A stretch of 64,000 bases of DNA, from assembly GCF_001905905.1 (NCBI RefSeq), contig NZ_LIVT01000001.1, forward strand, positions 248,001 to 312,000, in the 5' to 3' direction. Shown piece after piece: positions 27,724 through 36,058 of this stretch. The position numbers and the translations under genes were made by a program. The notes below the pieces were generated by a model. The model searched no databases. It had not been told where the DNA came from and was given only the letters and a program-made list of their open reading frames with translations. The DNA is from Streptomyces sp. CB02366. Lineage in GTDB: Bacteria; Actinomycetota; Actinomycetes; Streptomycetales; Streptomycetaceae. Position 1 is the stretch's first letter; each line of letters starts with the position of its first letter.

Positions 27724-29159
27724 CGGGACACCGCCTTGCCCTTGAAGAAGGCGGTGAGCAGGCGGTTCATGCCCTTGGCCAGGGTCCTGTCGAAGGCGTC
27801 GAGGAAGATCTCCACCTCGTCCGGTCCGGCGACCAGGCAGGGCGCGGCCACCAGGGGGCTGCGGCCGTTGAGCGTGTAGTACAGGTACACGTCGTGGTCG
27901 TGGTACATCGCGTTGACGACCGCGCAGGTGATGACCTTGGTCCGCAGCAGCGGGTCGCGGGCGAGGCCGCCGGGGGCGATCTTCGCGGCGAGGTCCAGGA
28001 GGCGGGGCCCGCCGTCGAGGAAGATCCCGTACAGCGCGCCGGCTCCCCGGACGTCGGCGATGAGGTCGGGGTACTGCTTGCGCAGCCTCTCCAGGCCCGG
28101 CTTCAGGACGCGTTCGATGGCGCGGGCGCGGGCCGGGTAGTCGTCCTCGACCGCGATGTTGACGGCTTCCAGCGCGGTGGCGGTCTCCTCGCCGAAGCCG
28201 TAGTACGTGGTGCTGGTGGACTGGAGCATGGCGTCGCCGAGGCTGTCGTACGCGGCGCGGAAGACGGGCTCGCGGGCGACGAAGGCGGAGACGGACGACT
28301 TGCCGCCGCCGAAGGACTTCGAGGTGGTCACCACGTCCGGGACCAGCCCCGGATAGCGCATGAAGTGGAAGAGGCTGCCGGTCTTGCCCCAGCCGGTGTA
28401 GATCTCGTCGAAGATCAGCACGATCTTCTCCGCGGTGCACAACTCCCGCAGCCCGCGCAGGAATTCCTCGGAGCACTCCGTCATCGTGGAGGCGGAGAAC
28501 GGTTCGATGAGGATCGCGTAGACATCGCAGCGCCCCTTGGCGTCCCGCGCTCCGGCGACGGCCCGCCGCACGGAGTCGAGGTCGCCGTAGCGGAAGGCGG
28601 AGACTCCGGGGATGCCGGGGAAGGCGAAGGCGTTCTGGGCGCTGCCGGTGAGGCTGCCGGAGCCGAGCAGCTTGCCGTGGAAGCTGATGTCGGCGTGCAG
28701 GATCTGCTTCCGGCGGCCGCCGTGGTACTTGTACGCGAGCTTCACCGCGCCCTCGACGGCCTCCGCCCCGGAGTTGGGGAAGAAGGAGAGGTTCAGGTCG
28801 CCCGGCAGCAGCCGGGCGAGGTTGTGGCCGAGGGCGGCGATGTAGGGCGAGAAGTAGGTCTTGTGGACCTCCATCCGGCGCTGCTCCTGGAAGCGGCGGC
28901 GGGCGGCGAGGATACGCGGGTGGTTGTGACCGTGGTTGAGGACGCCGACGCCGCCGGTGAAGTCGAGGACGCGGCGTCCGTCGCGGGTGTGGATCCAGGA
29001 TCCCTCGGCGTGGTCGACGAGTTCACGGCCGAAGCCGAAGGAGGTCATCAGCGAGACCTGGCTCTTGTTGACGTGGGACCGGTACAGCTCGTGCACCTGG
29101 CTCGTCGACAGTCGTTCGCAGTCGTCCACCGTGAGCAGGGGGGGTGCGTCGGGGGTCAT
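27711..29159 (-). CDS. Class III PLP-dependent aminotransferase
   Basis: Aminotransferase of 482 residues. The PLP-binding aspartate lies in IFDEIYTGWGKTG and the Schiff-base lysine in VTTSKSFGGG. The N-terminal half has FTGGVGVLNHGHNHP and the phosphate site NSGAEAVEGAVKLAY, closest in style to 2,4-diaminobutyrate and omega-amino-acid transaminases. Here it could aminate a keto-sugar or a lipid-linked carbonyl. It overlaps the YbhN-like gene by four bases, so it belongs to the same transcript. Confidence 0.9.
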   Translation of the reverse strand: MTPDAPPLLTVDDCERLSTSQVHELYRSHVNKSQVSLMTSFGFGRELVDHAEGSWIHTRDGRRVLDFTGGVGVLNHGHNHPRILAARRRFQEQRRMEVHKTYFSPYIAALGHNLARLLPGDLNLSFFPNSGAEAVEGAVKLAYKYHGGRRKQILHADISFHGKLLGSGSLTGSAQNAFAFPGIPGVSAFRYGDLDSVRRAVAGARDAKGRCDVYAILIEPFSASTMTECSEEFLRGLRELCTAEKIVLIFDEIYTGWGKTGSLFHFMRYPGLVPDVVTTSKSFGGGKSSVSAFVAREPVFRAAYDSLGDAMLQSTSTTYYGFGEETATALEAVNIAVEDDYPARARAIERVLKPGLERLRKQYPDLIADVRGAGALYGIFLDGGPRLLDLAAKIAPGGLARDPLLRTKVITCAVVNAMYHDHDVYLYYTLNGRSPLVAAPCLVAGPDEVEIFLDAFDRTLAKGMNRLLTAFFKGKAVSRWAA

Positions 29160-30322
29160 GCGGTTCCTTCCCGGAGCGCGGGTCGAGGGGCGGGCAGGGG
29201 TCCGGCGGCGCGGGCCCAGGCGAGGGCCGCGCCGGTGGCGGCGACCTCGCTGAGCACGCAGACGAGCCGGCTGGCGATGACGGCGGCGGTGGCGGCGGAG
29301 AGCGGCATCACCGCGCCGAGCGGGGCGAGGAGGACGAGCTCGCGCGCACCCCAGCCGTCGGGCAGGACGAAGGCGAGGCTTCCGGCGACGGTGGCCAGGG
29401 CGAAGCCGCCGACGCAGACGGGCAGGGAGAGCAGCGGCGGGGCGCCGAGCAGTACGGCCAGGGCCCACAGGTGGAGTCCGGAGACCGCCCAGGAGGCGCA
29501 GGCCCAGCCGATGGAGAGCCGGAGGGCGCGGGGAGAGCTGTCGGCGGCTCCGGCCGGGCGGCGGGCCAGCCGCATCGTCCACGCGACGAGCCGGCCCACC
29601 CAGCCGGGCCGGGCCACGCCGGCCGCCGCGAGCAGCACGAGCGGGGCGAAGACCCAGGCGCCCGCGCCGAAGACGGCCGGGGCGACGAGGAGCCCGGCGG
29701 CGGCCCCGGTGGCCGTCCCGATGACGAGGCCGAGCCCGAAGGCGGCGATCATCCGCTCGGGGGCGATGCCGACGGCCTTGCCGAGCTGGATGTGGGCGAG
29801 GACGCCCCAGATCCGGCCGGGGACGAACTTGCTGATGACGCCGATGAAGAAGATGCGCGCGGTGTCGCTGGTACGGGCCGGGGAGCCGCCGTCCACGACG
29901 AGGACGCGCCAGGAGAGCATCGACAGGGCGAGCCCGGCCGCGTTGGCGGTCAGGGCCGCGCCGAGCAGGAGCACCCCTCCGGGCCGGCCGGCGGCGTCGG
30001 CCAGCTCCGTACCGGCCGCGCGCAGCGAACCGCCCACGGCGAAGCAGGTCGCCGCGATGAGGACGAGTACGGCTGCGGGACGCAGCGCGCGGGCCCACCG
30101 GGAGGGGCGTCGCTCGGCCCCGGCCCGTACGGTCTCCGTGTCCGTGTCCGTGTCCGGGTCCGTGTCCGTGTGCGGTTCCGTGTCCGTGTCCGGTTCCGCT
30201 TCCGGCGACGGGGCCGCGGACCTGACGGCCTCCTGACGGGCGGTCCCGGCCGGTACGGCTTCCGGTTCCGCCGGCGCCGCGGCTCGTACGGCCTCCGGCT
30301 CCCCGTCCGTTCCGGTGCTCAC
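29156..30322 (-). CDS. YbhN/LPG-synthase-TM-like membrane protein (putative flippase)
   Basis: Protein of 388 residues with about eight membrane helices and the family segments ISKFVPGRIWGVLAH and PDGWGARELVLL. Relatives are implicated in moving lipid-linked molecules across the membrane. The first 70 residues are hydrophilic, with an Asp-Thr dipeptide run (DTDTEPHTDTDPDTDTDT) coded by a hexanucleotide-rich repeat. It starts at a GTG overlapping the stop of the upstream glycosyltransferase gene. Confidence 0.82.
   Translation of the reverse strand: MSTGTDGEPEAVRAAAPAEPEAVPAGTARQEAVRSAAPSPEAEPDTDTEPHTDTDPDTDTDTETVRAGAERRPSRWARALRPAAVLVLIAATCFAVGGSLRAAGTELADAAGRPGGVLLLGAALTANAAGLALSMLSWRVLVVDGGSPARTSDTARIFFIGVISKFVPGRIWGVLAHIQLGKAVGIAPERMIAAFGLGLVIGTATGAAAGLLVAPAVFGAGAWVFAPLVLLAAAGVARPGWVGRLVAWTMRLARRPAGAADSSPRALRLSIGWACASWAVSGLHLWALAVLLGAPPLLSLPVCVGGFALATVAGSLAFVLPDGWGARELVLLAPLGAVMPLSAATAAVIASRLVCVLSEVAATGAALAWARAAGPLPAPRPALREGTA
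30134..30202. repeat. Simple-sequence GTCCGT-type repeat
   Basis: About eleven imperfect hexamers of the TCCGTG type encode the Asp-Thr-rich run in the YbhN-like protein. Length changes by one unit would stay in frame. Confidence 0.8.
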
Positions 30323-31347
30323 GGCGCCGCCGCCGGGGCGGGGCGGCCTCGGCGGCCCCGGACCGAGGGGCCGAAGCCCGGGTCCACCAGCCAGCGGACG
30401 CCCCCGGCCACCGCGCCGAGGACGAGGGCCAGGTGGACCGCGAAGTGCAGGGCGGTGAAGCGGAGCAGGAAGAGCCGCCCCTTGCGGCGGGCCACGAAGC
30501 GGGACAGGCCCACGTCCGCCAGCGCGAAGGCCACGGCGCAGGCCAGCGGTGCCGCGAGCAGCCAGGGGGAGAGCAGGGCGAGCGGGAGCGTGAGCGGGAC
30601 CAGTCCGGCGGCGAGGACGCCGCCCGTGCGGTTGGCGCGCAGCCCACCGCCGCGCCGGCGCTCCACGGCGGCGACGGGGAGGAGCAGCCGGGAGCGGCGG
30701 TACTGCTCGGCGAGCATCGGCAGCAGCCGGTCCACGTCGTCGTGGCGGCCGGTCACCCGTTCGCTGAGCCGAATGCGGTGGGTGGCGGCGAGGCGGTCGC
30801 TGTACTCGACGTCCTCGGAGTCGCGAAGGTTCTCGTCGAAGGGGCCGGTCGCCTCGAAGACGGAGCGCTCGATCGCGGCCAGCGCGAAGAAGGCGGTGCC
30901 GACGACTCCGGCGCTGCGGCGTCGCCAGAAGTGCGCGTGCAGGCAGTGGTAGACCTCCACCGGGCCGTCGTCGAAGAGCGGTTCGGGGTCCAGGACGCCG
31001 TGGACGCAGCCGGTCCCCGGATCGTCCATGAGCAGGTCGACGGCGTTCTCGATCGCGTCGGGCGCCAGGGCGATGTCGGAGTCGAGGAAGAACAGCACCT
31101 GCCCGGCGGACGCCGCGACGCCGAGGTTGCGGGCGGCGGAGACCCCGCCGTTCCGGGGACGGGTCACCAGGACGCAGGGGAACGCGCGGGCGATGTCGCG
31201 GGAGCCGTCGGTGCTGGCGTCGTCCACGACGACCACGTCCAGCGGGCGCAGGGTCTGGGCGTAGACGGATTCGAGGCAGGCCCGCAGGGTCTTCTCGTAG
31301 TTGTGGTTGGGGATGATCACTGACACGGAGGGGCGCTCCCGTGGCAT
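30319..31347 (-). CDS. Family 2 glycosyltransferase with C-terminal membrane helices (copy b)
   Basis: Paralogue of the gene at 24466, 342 residues. It starts MPRERPSVSVIIPNHNYEKT, has the metal motif FFLDSDIA and acceptor-site RDSEDVEYSDRL. Hydrophobic segments near residues 245-280 and 300-330 suggest membrane association. Two such paralogues in one operon imply two successive sugar additions. Its stop overlaps the start of the YbhN-like gene; its own start overlaps the small upstream hypothetical gene by about 30 bp. Confidence 0.9.
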   Translation of the reverse strand: MPRERPSVSVIIPNHNYEKTLRACLESVYAQTLRPLDVVVVDDASTDGSRDIARAFPCVLVTRPRNGGVSAARNLGVAASAGQVLFFLDSDIALAPDAIENAVDLLMDDPGTGCVHGVLDPEPLFDDGPVEVYHCLHAHFWRRRSAGVVGTAFFALAAIERSVFEATGPFDENLRDSEDVEYSDRLAATHRIRLSERVTGRHDDVDRLLPMLAEQYRRSRLLLPVAAVERRRGGGLRANRTGGVLAAGLVPLTLPLALLSPWLLAAPLACAVAFALADVGLSRFVARRKGRLFLLRFTALHFAVHLALVLGAVAGGVRWLVDPGFGPSVRGRRGRPAPAAAP

Positions 31348-31697
31348 GGCGGATCGGGTCCTTTCGGTTCGGGGAGTCGGTGGGGGCGCGGGCAGCCCGT
31401 GACGCCGCCGAGGGCGGCGGGCCGCCAGCCCAGCGAGGCGGGCCGGGTGGCGCTCAGGGCGGCCAGGAGGTGGTCCAAGGCGGCCAGTTCGGCGTGTACG
31501 GGGTCGGGGCTCTCCATGTAGAGCGCGGCGCGGACCGTGCCGCCCGGCCCCTCGACGGCGTACACATGGGCGGGTCCGGGGGCGGGCGGGCCGGCCCTGA
31601 CGTGGCGGGAGCCCAGCCGGCGGGCCAGCTCGCGGGCCGTCCACCGGTCGGGGCGCGGGGGTTCGGCGCGCACGAGGAGCGCGATCACCAGGAACAC
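31317..31697 (-). CDS. Conserved-looking hypothetical protein at the head of the glycan cluster
   Basis: I do not recognise a family. The 126 residues from the GTG at 31697 begin with a hydrophobic stretch VFLVIALLVRA. They contain DRWTARELARRLG, YAVEGPGGTVRAALYM and VHAELAALDHLLAAL, with strong third-position G/C. The start is uncertain: an AGGAG-preceded ATG at 31830 opens a 36-codon coding-like frame that stops at 31720 next to a run of five Gs. One base change there would join both parts into a protein of about 170 residues. Confidence 0.5.
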   Translation of the reverse strand: MFLVIALLVRAEPPRPDRWTARELARRLGSRHVRAGPPAPGPAHVYAVEGPGGTVRAALYMESPDPVHAELAALDHLLAALSATRPASLGWRPAALGGVTGCPRPHRLPEPKGPDPPCHGSAPPCQ

Positions 31698-31719
31698 GGG
31701 GGCGTCCCGTTCTCCCGGG

Positions 31720-31830
31720 TCACCCCCAGGAGAAGCCCCGCCGCGCCGAGACCGCGCACAGGGCCGCGGGGAGTGCGGAAGAGGCGGCGGCCGACGAGTG
31801 GCGAGGGCCGGGGGAAGGGAACGCCCACAT
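31720..31830 (-). CDS. Short ORF with strong ribosome site (leader or frameshifted N-terminus)
   Basis: 36 codons, with CAGGAG seven bases before the ATG and about 90% G/C at third positions. It ends TGGGGGTGA 22 bp before the GTG of the next gene, which is in a different frame. It may be a leader peptide or the true N-terminus of the downstream protein separated by a frameshift. Confidence 0.4.
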   Translation of the reverse strand: MWAFPSPGPRHSSAAASSALPAALCAVSARRGFSWG

Positions 31831-32227
31831 GCGGAACTCCTGAGAAGTAGCGGTGTGTGAATGCCTTGTGACGGCCAGATCCTGTCGCCATCGCCGCCCG
31901 CGGGGCCACGGTCGGCGGGTGGCCGAAAGCTGCGGGGCAGCGGAGTGCCAGCCGCCTCGGGGGGCGTACGGCGGCGGCTGCCTGGGGCGATGCGGTGGTG
32001 GCAGGGGGCTGCCAGACCTCTTGCGGCCACCCGCCTCCGCCTCCGGGGGCTCCGCCGGCCCCCTGCGGGCCTCGGCTTTTCCGGCCACGCGCGGCCTTTC
32101 GGAGCCCATCCGGCCCGTGGACCTGGTCTATACCTTCACAACGCGCCGCCCTACACTCACGCCCGGTGCTGAAGGGGCGTCCCGCACCGGTGTGCGGGAC
32201 GGCGTGACATCTGCGGGGGAGCCAGGG
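31831..32227. other. Divergent promoter region between the glycan cluster and the TrmB/LuxR-type regulator
   Basis: About 400 bp without a supported gene. It contains the dre-like element at 32122-32137 and a perfect 9-bp hairpin with tetraloop at 32179-32200 in the presumed leader of the regulator gene. Confidence 0.6.
32122..32137. promoter_or_regulatory. Dre-like DasR site upstream of the TrmB/LuxR-type regulator
   Basis: CCTGGTCTATACCTTC shares TGGTCTATACC with the nagB operator and lacks only the last core base. It lies about 90 bp before the start at 32228. Confidence 0.5.
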
Positions 32228-33223
32228 ATGTTAGAGGTGCTGGGGCTGGACGCCCGGACGGAGCTGGTCTACCGGCTCGTCCTGGACGAGCCGGAGCTGC
32301 GGTTCGACGAGATCGTGGCGCGTGTGGGGCGGAGCGAGGAGGATGTGCGCCGGGCCCTGGACCAGTTGGCCGAGCTGTGCCTGCTGGACGACGGCGGCAC
32401 TCCCGGTACGGAGCAGGGCCCGCCGGTCTTCCGGGCCCTGGACCCGGCGGCCAGCCTGCCGTTCCTCCTCTCCCGCCGGGAGGCCGAACTGGCCCGGCAG
32501 CAGCGGGGGCTCGAAGTGGCGCGGGACGCGATGTCGGCCCTCACCACGGACCGGGGGCGGCGGGCGGGCGGCGGATTCGACGTCGTCAAACGGCTGGAAG
32601 GGCTCGACGCGGTGCGCGAGCGGCTGACCGAACTGGCCGAGCTGGCCAGGACGGAGTGCCTCTCGCTGCTGCCCGGCGGCGCGCAGTCCCCGGACACGCT
32701 GGAGGCCAGCCGGCCGCTGGACCAGCGGGCGTTGGAGCGCGGGGTGCGGCTCCGCAGCATCTACCAGGACAGCTTCCGCAACGACCCGCCGACGCTGCGC
32801 TATGTGAACCGGCTGGGGTCGCTCGGCGCGGAGAGCCGTACGCTGCCGACGCTGCCGATGATCATGGTGGTGGTCGACGGTGAGGTCGCGCTGGTGCCGC
32901 TGGACCCCGACGACGGGCGCGCGGGCGCCCTGGAGTTGCGCAGCAAGGGGGCCGTCGCGGTGGCCCGGATGCTGTTCGAGCAGCTGTGGGCGACCGCCAG
33001 CCCGCTCAGCTCCCCTCCCGCCCGCGACGGCAACGGACTGACCCCCCAGGAGGACGAGTTGCTGTCCGTGCTGGCGAAGGGGCACACGGACGCGACCGCC
33101 GCCCGCCGCCTGGGGGTGTCCCTGCGCACCGTGCGCCGGATGAACGCGGAGCTGACGGCCCGGATGCAGGCCCGCAGCAGGTTCCAGGCGGGCGCCGAGG
33201 CGGCCCGCCGGGGCTGGGTCTGA
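32228..33223 (+). CDS. TrmB/LuxR-type helix-turn-helix regulator with a TTA codon
   Basis: Regulator of 331 residues. The N-terminus is a TrmB-like winged helix (LRFDEIVARVGRSEEDVRRALDQL), the middle a phospholipase-D-like sensor region (TECLSLLPGG), and the C-terminus a LuxR-type HTH (LSVLAKGHTDATAARRLGVS). GGGGAG lies six bases before the ATG. The second codon is TTA, read in Streptomyces by the bldA tRNA, so full translation should depend on development. A 9-bp hairpin occupies the leader. It is divergent from the glycan cluster and a natural candidate to control it. Confidence 0.87.
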   Translation: MLEVLGLDARTELVYRLVLDEPELRFDEIVARVGRSEEDVRRALDQLAELCLLDDGGTPGTEQGPPVFRALDPAASLPFLLSRREAELARQQRGLEVARDAMSALTTDRGRRAGGGFDVVKRLEGLDAVRERLTELAELARTECLSLLPGGAQSPDTLEASRPLDQRALERGVRLRSIYQDSFRNDPPTLRYVNRLGSLGAESRTLPTLPMIMVVVDGEVALVPLDPDDGRAGALELRSKGAVAVARMLFEQLWATASPLSSPPARDGNGLTPQEDELLSVLAKGHTDATAARRLGVSLRTVRRMNAELTARMQARSRFQAGAEAARRGWV

Positions 33224-33471
33224 CCGGCGGCGGGAGAAGGCCTTCCCGGCCGAAGGCGGTGCCGCCGCCCGCCGGCCGGTCCGTCCGGGCAGGCGGCCGT
33301 TCCACCCCGTTCGCGCCCGAAGTGAACCGGCCCCTCGCCCCGCCCGTGCCCCGTCGTGAGACATCACCGTGGCCGGACCGCAATGCGGACAGGGGGTGAC
33401 GCTGGCCGGACGCGTCCCATAGATTTCCTGCCCACGCAACCGGTGATCAGCGAGGGGACGGAGTCACCCAC

Positions 33472-35697
33472 ATGGCGGAAGCGCCCACATCAGCACCATC
33501 TTCCCCGCACGCTCCGGGGAAGCGGGGCATCTCCCCGAAGTCCGTAGTCGTCTGGAGCCTGGTCGCCCTGGCCGGCGCCGTCGGCTGGGCCGCCCTCGCG
33601 CTCTCGCGGGGCGAGGAGGTGTCCGCCGCCTGGATGCTGGCGGCGGCCCTCGGCTCGTACGCCATCGCGTACCGCTTCTACTCACGGTTCATCGCCAACC
33701 GGGTCCTGAAAGCCGACAAGAACCGCGCGACCCCCGCCGAACTGCTGGACAACGGCGTCGACTTCCACCCCACCGACCGGCGGGTCCTGTTCGGCCACCA
33801 CTTCGCCGCCATCGCCGGGGCGGGGCCCCTGGTCGGCCCGGTGCTCGCGGCGCAGATGGGTTATCTGCCCGGCACGATCTGGCTCGTCGTCGGCGTCATC
33901 TTCGCCGGGGCCGTCCAGGACATGGTGACGCTCTTCTTCTCCACCCGCCGCAACGGCCGTTCGCTCGGCCAGATGGCGCGCGACGAGATAGGGCCCATCG
34001 GCGGGATCGCCGCCCTGGTCGCGGTCTTCATCATCATGATCATCCTGCTCGCGGTCCTCGCGCTGGTCATCGTGAACGCGCTCGCCCACTCGCCGTGGGG
34101 CGTCTTCTCCATCGGCATGACGATCCCGATCGCCCTCTTCATGGGCGTCTACCTGCGCGTCCTGCGGCCCGGCAAGGTCAGCGAGGTCTCCCTCATCGGC
34201 GTCGCGCTGCTGCTCCTCGCCATTGTCTCGGGCGGCTGGGTCGCCGAGTCGTCATGGGCGGACTTCTTCACGCTGGAGCCGGGCACCCTGGTCATCTGGA
34301 TGATCGTCTACGGGTTCCTCGCCTCCGTGCTCCCCGTGTGGCTGCTGCTGGCCCCGCGCGACTACCTCTCCACCTTCATGAAGGTCGGCACGATCGGACT
34401 GCTGGCCCTGGGCGTGGTCGTGGCCCTGCCGACCCTGAAGATGCCCGCGGTCACCGACTTCGCCTCCAGCGGCTCGGGCCCGGTCTTCGCCGGCTCGATG
34501 TTCCCGTTCGTCTTCATCACCATCGCCTGCGGCGCGCTCTCCGGCTTCCACTCCCTGGTCTCCTCCGGCACCACGCCGAAGATGGTCCAGAAGGAGACGC
34601 AGATCCGGATGATCGGCTACGGGGCCATGCTGGTCGAGTCGTTCGTGGCGATCATGGCGATGATCGCCGCCTGCATCATCGACCCCGGCCTCTACTTCGC
34701 CATCAACGCGCCCGTCGGCGCGATCGGCGACAGCGTGCAGTCCGCCTCCCAGGCGGTGGCGAACTTCGGGTTCACCATCACCCCGGACGCCCTGGCCCAG
34801 GCGGCCAAGGACGTCGAGGAGACGAGCCTGCTCTCCCGGACCGGTGGCGCGCCGACGTTCGCGCTCGGCATGTCGGAGATCTTCTCCGCGGTGGTCGGCG
34901 GGACGGCGATGAAGGCGTTCTGGTACCACTTCGCCATCATGTTCGAGGCGCTGTTCATCCTCACCACCGTGGACGCCGGCACCCGGGTCGGGCGCTTCAT
35001 GCTCCAGGACATGCTGGGCAACGCCTACAAGCCGTTCCGCGAGGTCAGCTGGAAGCCGGGCGTCTGGTTCGCCAGCGCCGTCGTGGTCGGCGGCTGGGGC
35101 TACTTCCTCTGGGTCGGCGTGCACGACCCGCTGGGCGGCATCAACCAGCTCTTCCCGCTCTTCGGCATCGCCAACCAGCTGCTGGCCGCCGTCGCGCTCG
35201 CCGTCTGCACCACCCTGCTCGTCAAGTCCGGCCGCCTGAAGTGGGCATGGGTCACCGCGGTCCCGCTCGCCTGGGACGTGGCGGTCACGCTCACCGCAAG
35301 CTGGCAGAAGATCTTCTCCGACGACGTGAAGATCGGCTTCTTCGCCCAGCGCGACAAGTACCAGGCGGGCATCGAGGCGGGCGAGGTGCTGCCCCCGGCG
35401 AAGACCATGGACGACATGCGGACCGTCGTCACCAACTCCACCGTCGACGGGGTGCTGAGCGCGCTCTTCGCGCTCCTGATCATCGTGGTGCTCGTGGACG
35501 CCGGACGGGTCTGCTACAAGGCCATCCGCGACCCGGAGAGCGTCAGGCTCCACGAGACGCCGTTCGTCGAGTCCCGGTTCGTCGCCCCGGCCTCGCTCTT
35601 CGCGACCGGGGAGGAGAAGGCCGAACTGGCCGCCGCCGGGGTCGGTCCCGAGGGCGGTCTCCGCAAGGAGGCGGCGGAGACGGGGAGCCGGACATGA
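33472..35697 (+). CDS. cstA: Carbon starvation protein CstA (peptide/pyruvate transporter)
   Basis: Polytopic membrane protein of 741 residues with about 16-18 helices. Family motifs include FGHHFAAIAGAGPLVGPVLA, GAVQDMVTLF and FHSLVSSGTTPK. CstA-class proteins import peptides or pyruvate during carbon limitation. GGGACGGAG precedes the ATG. It overlaps the small YbdD-like gene by ATGA, the usual partner arrangement. Confidence 0.94.
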   Translation: MAEAPTSAPSSPHAPGKRGISPKSVVVWSLVALAGAVGWAALALSRGEEVSAAWMLAAALGSYAIAYRFYSRFIANRVLKADKNRATPAELLDNGVDFHPTDRRVLFGHHFAAIAGAGPLVGPVLAAQMGYLPGTIWLVVGVIFAGAVQDMVTLFFSTRRNGRSLGQMARDEIGPIGGIAALVAVFIIMIILLAVLALVIVNALAHSPWGVFSIGMTIPIALFMGVYLRVLRPGKVSEVSLIGVALLLLAIVSGGWVAESSWADFFTLEPGTLVIWMIVYGFLASVLPVWLLLAPRDYLSTFMKVGTIGLLALGVVVALPTLKMPAVTDFASSGSGPVFAGSMFPFVFITIACGALSGFHSLVSSGTTPKMVQKETQIRMIGYGAMLVESFVAIMAMIAACIIDPGLYFAINAPVGAIGDSVQSASQAVANFGFTITPDALAQAAKDVEETSLLSRTGGAPTFALGMSEIFSAVVGGTAMKAFWYHFAIMFEALFILTTVDAGTRVGRFMLQDMLGNAYKPFREVSWKPGVWFASAVVVGGWGYFLWVGVHDPLGGINQLFPLFGIANQLLAAVALAVCTTLLVKSGRLKWAWVTAVPLAWDVAVTLTASWQKIFSDDVKIGFFAQRDKYQAGIEAGEVLPPAKTMDDMRTVVTNSTVDGVLSALFALLIIVVLVDAGRVCYKAIRDPESVRLHETPFVESRFVAPASLFATGEEKAELAAAGVGPEGGLRKEAAETGSRT

Positions 35698-35897
35698 CGG
35701 GCGCGGACGTACGGCGGGTGGCCGGACGCATCCGCTGGTACGTCCGTGAGCTGACCGGCGAATCGGTCTACGACCGGTACGTGGCGCACGCCCGGGCGCA
35801 CGATCCGGACGCGCCCGTCCTGTCCCGCCGCGCCTTCGAGCGCGCCCGCACGGACGCCCGCGAGGCGGACCCCCGCGAGGGCTTCCGCTGCTGCTGA
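35694..35897 (+). CDS. YbdD/YjiX-family small protein (CstA partner)
   Basis: 67-residue soluble protein with the family core GESVYDRYVAHARAHDPDAP and a C-terminal FRCC. It is translationally coupled to cstA (ATGA overlap). In enterobacteria the equivalent YjiX/YbdD is required for function of the cognate transporter. It is followed by a hairpin at 35952. Confidence 0.9.
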   Translation: MTGADVRRVAGRIRWYVRELTGESVYDRYVAHARAHDPDAPVLSRRAFERARTDAREADPREGFRCC

Positions 35898-35951
35898 GCG
35901 CTCCGCGCCGGTCCTGCTGGGCACCTTGGGCCGGTCGAGAGGCCCTGGGCC

Positions 35952-35994
35952 CCGGGCCGTCGCCCCTTCCTCGGTGGAGGGGGCGGCGGCCCGG
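35952..35994 (+). terminator. Hairpin terminator after the cstA operon
   Basis: 19-bp stem with two G:U-type pairs, arms about 35952-35970 and 35976-35994, loop TCGGT. Confidence 0.65.
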
Positions 35995-36058
35995 TCCGCT
36001 TGCCCGGACCGGCGGCTTTCCGCCGCACCGCCCGTTCACCGTACGAAAGGATGCGCCC

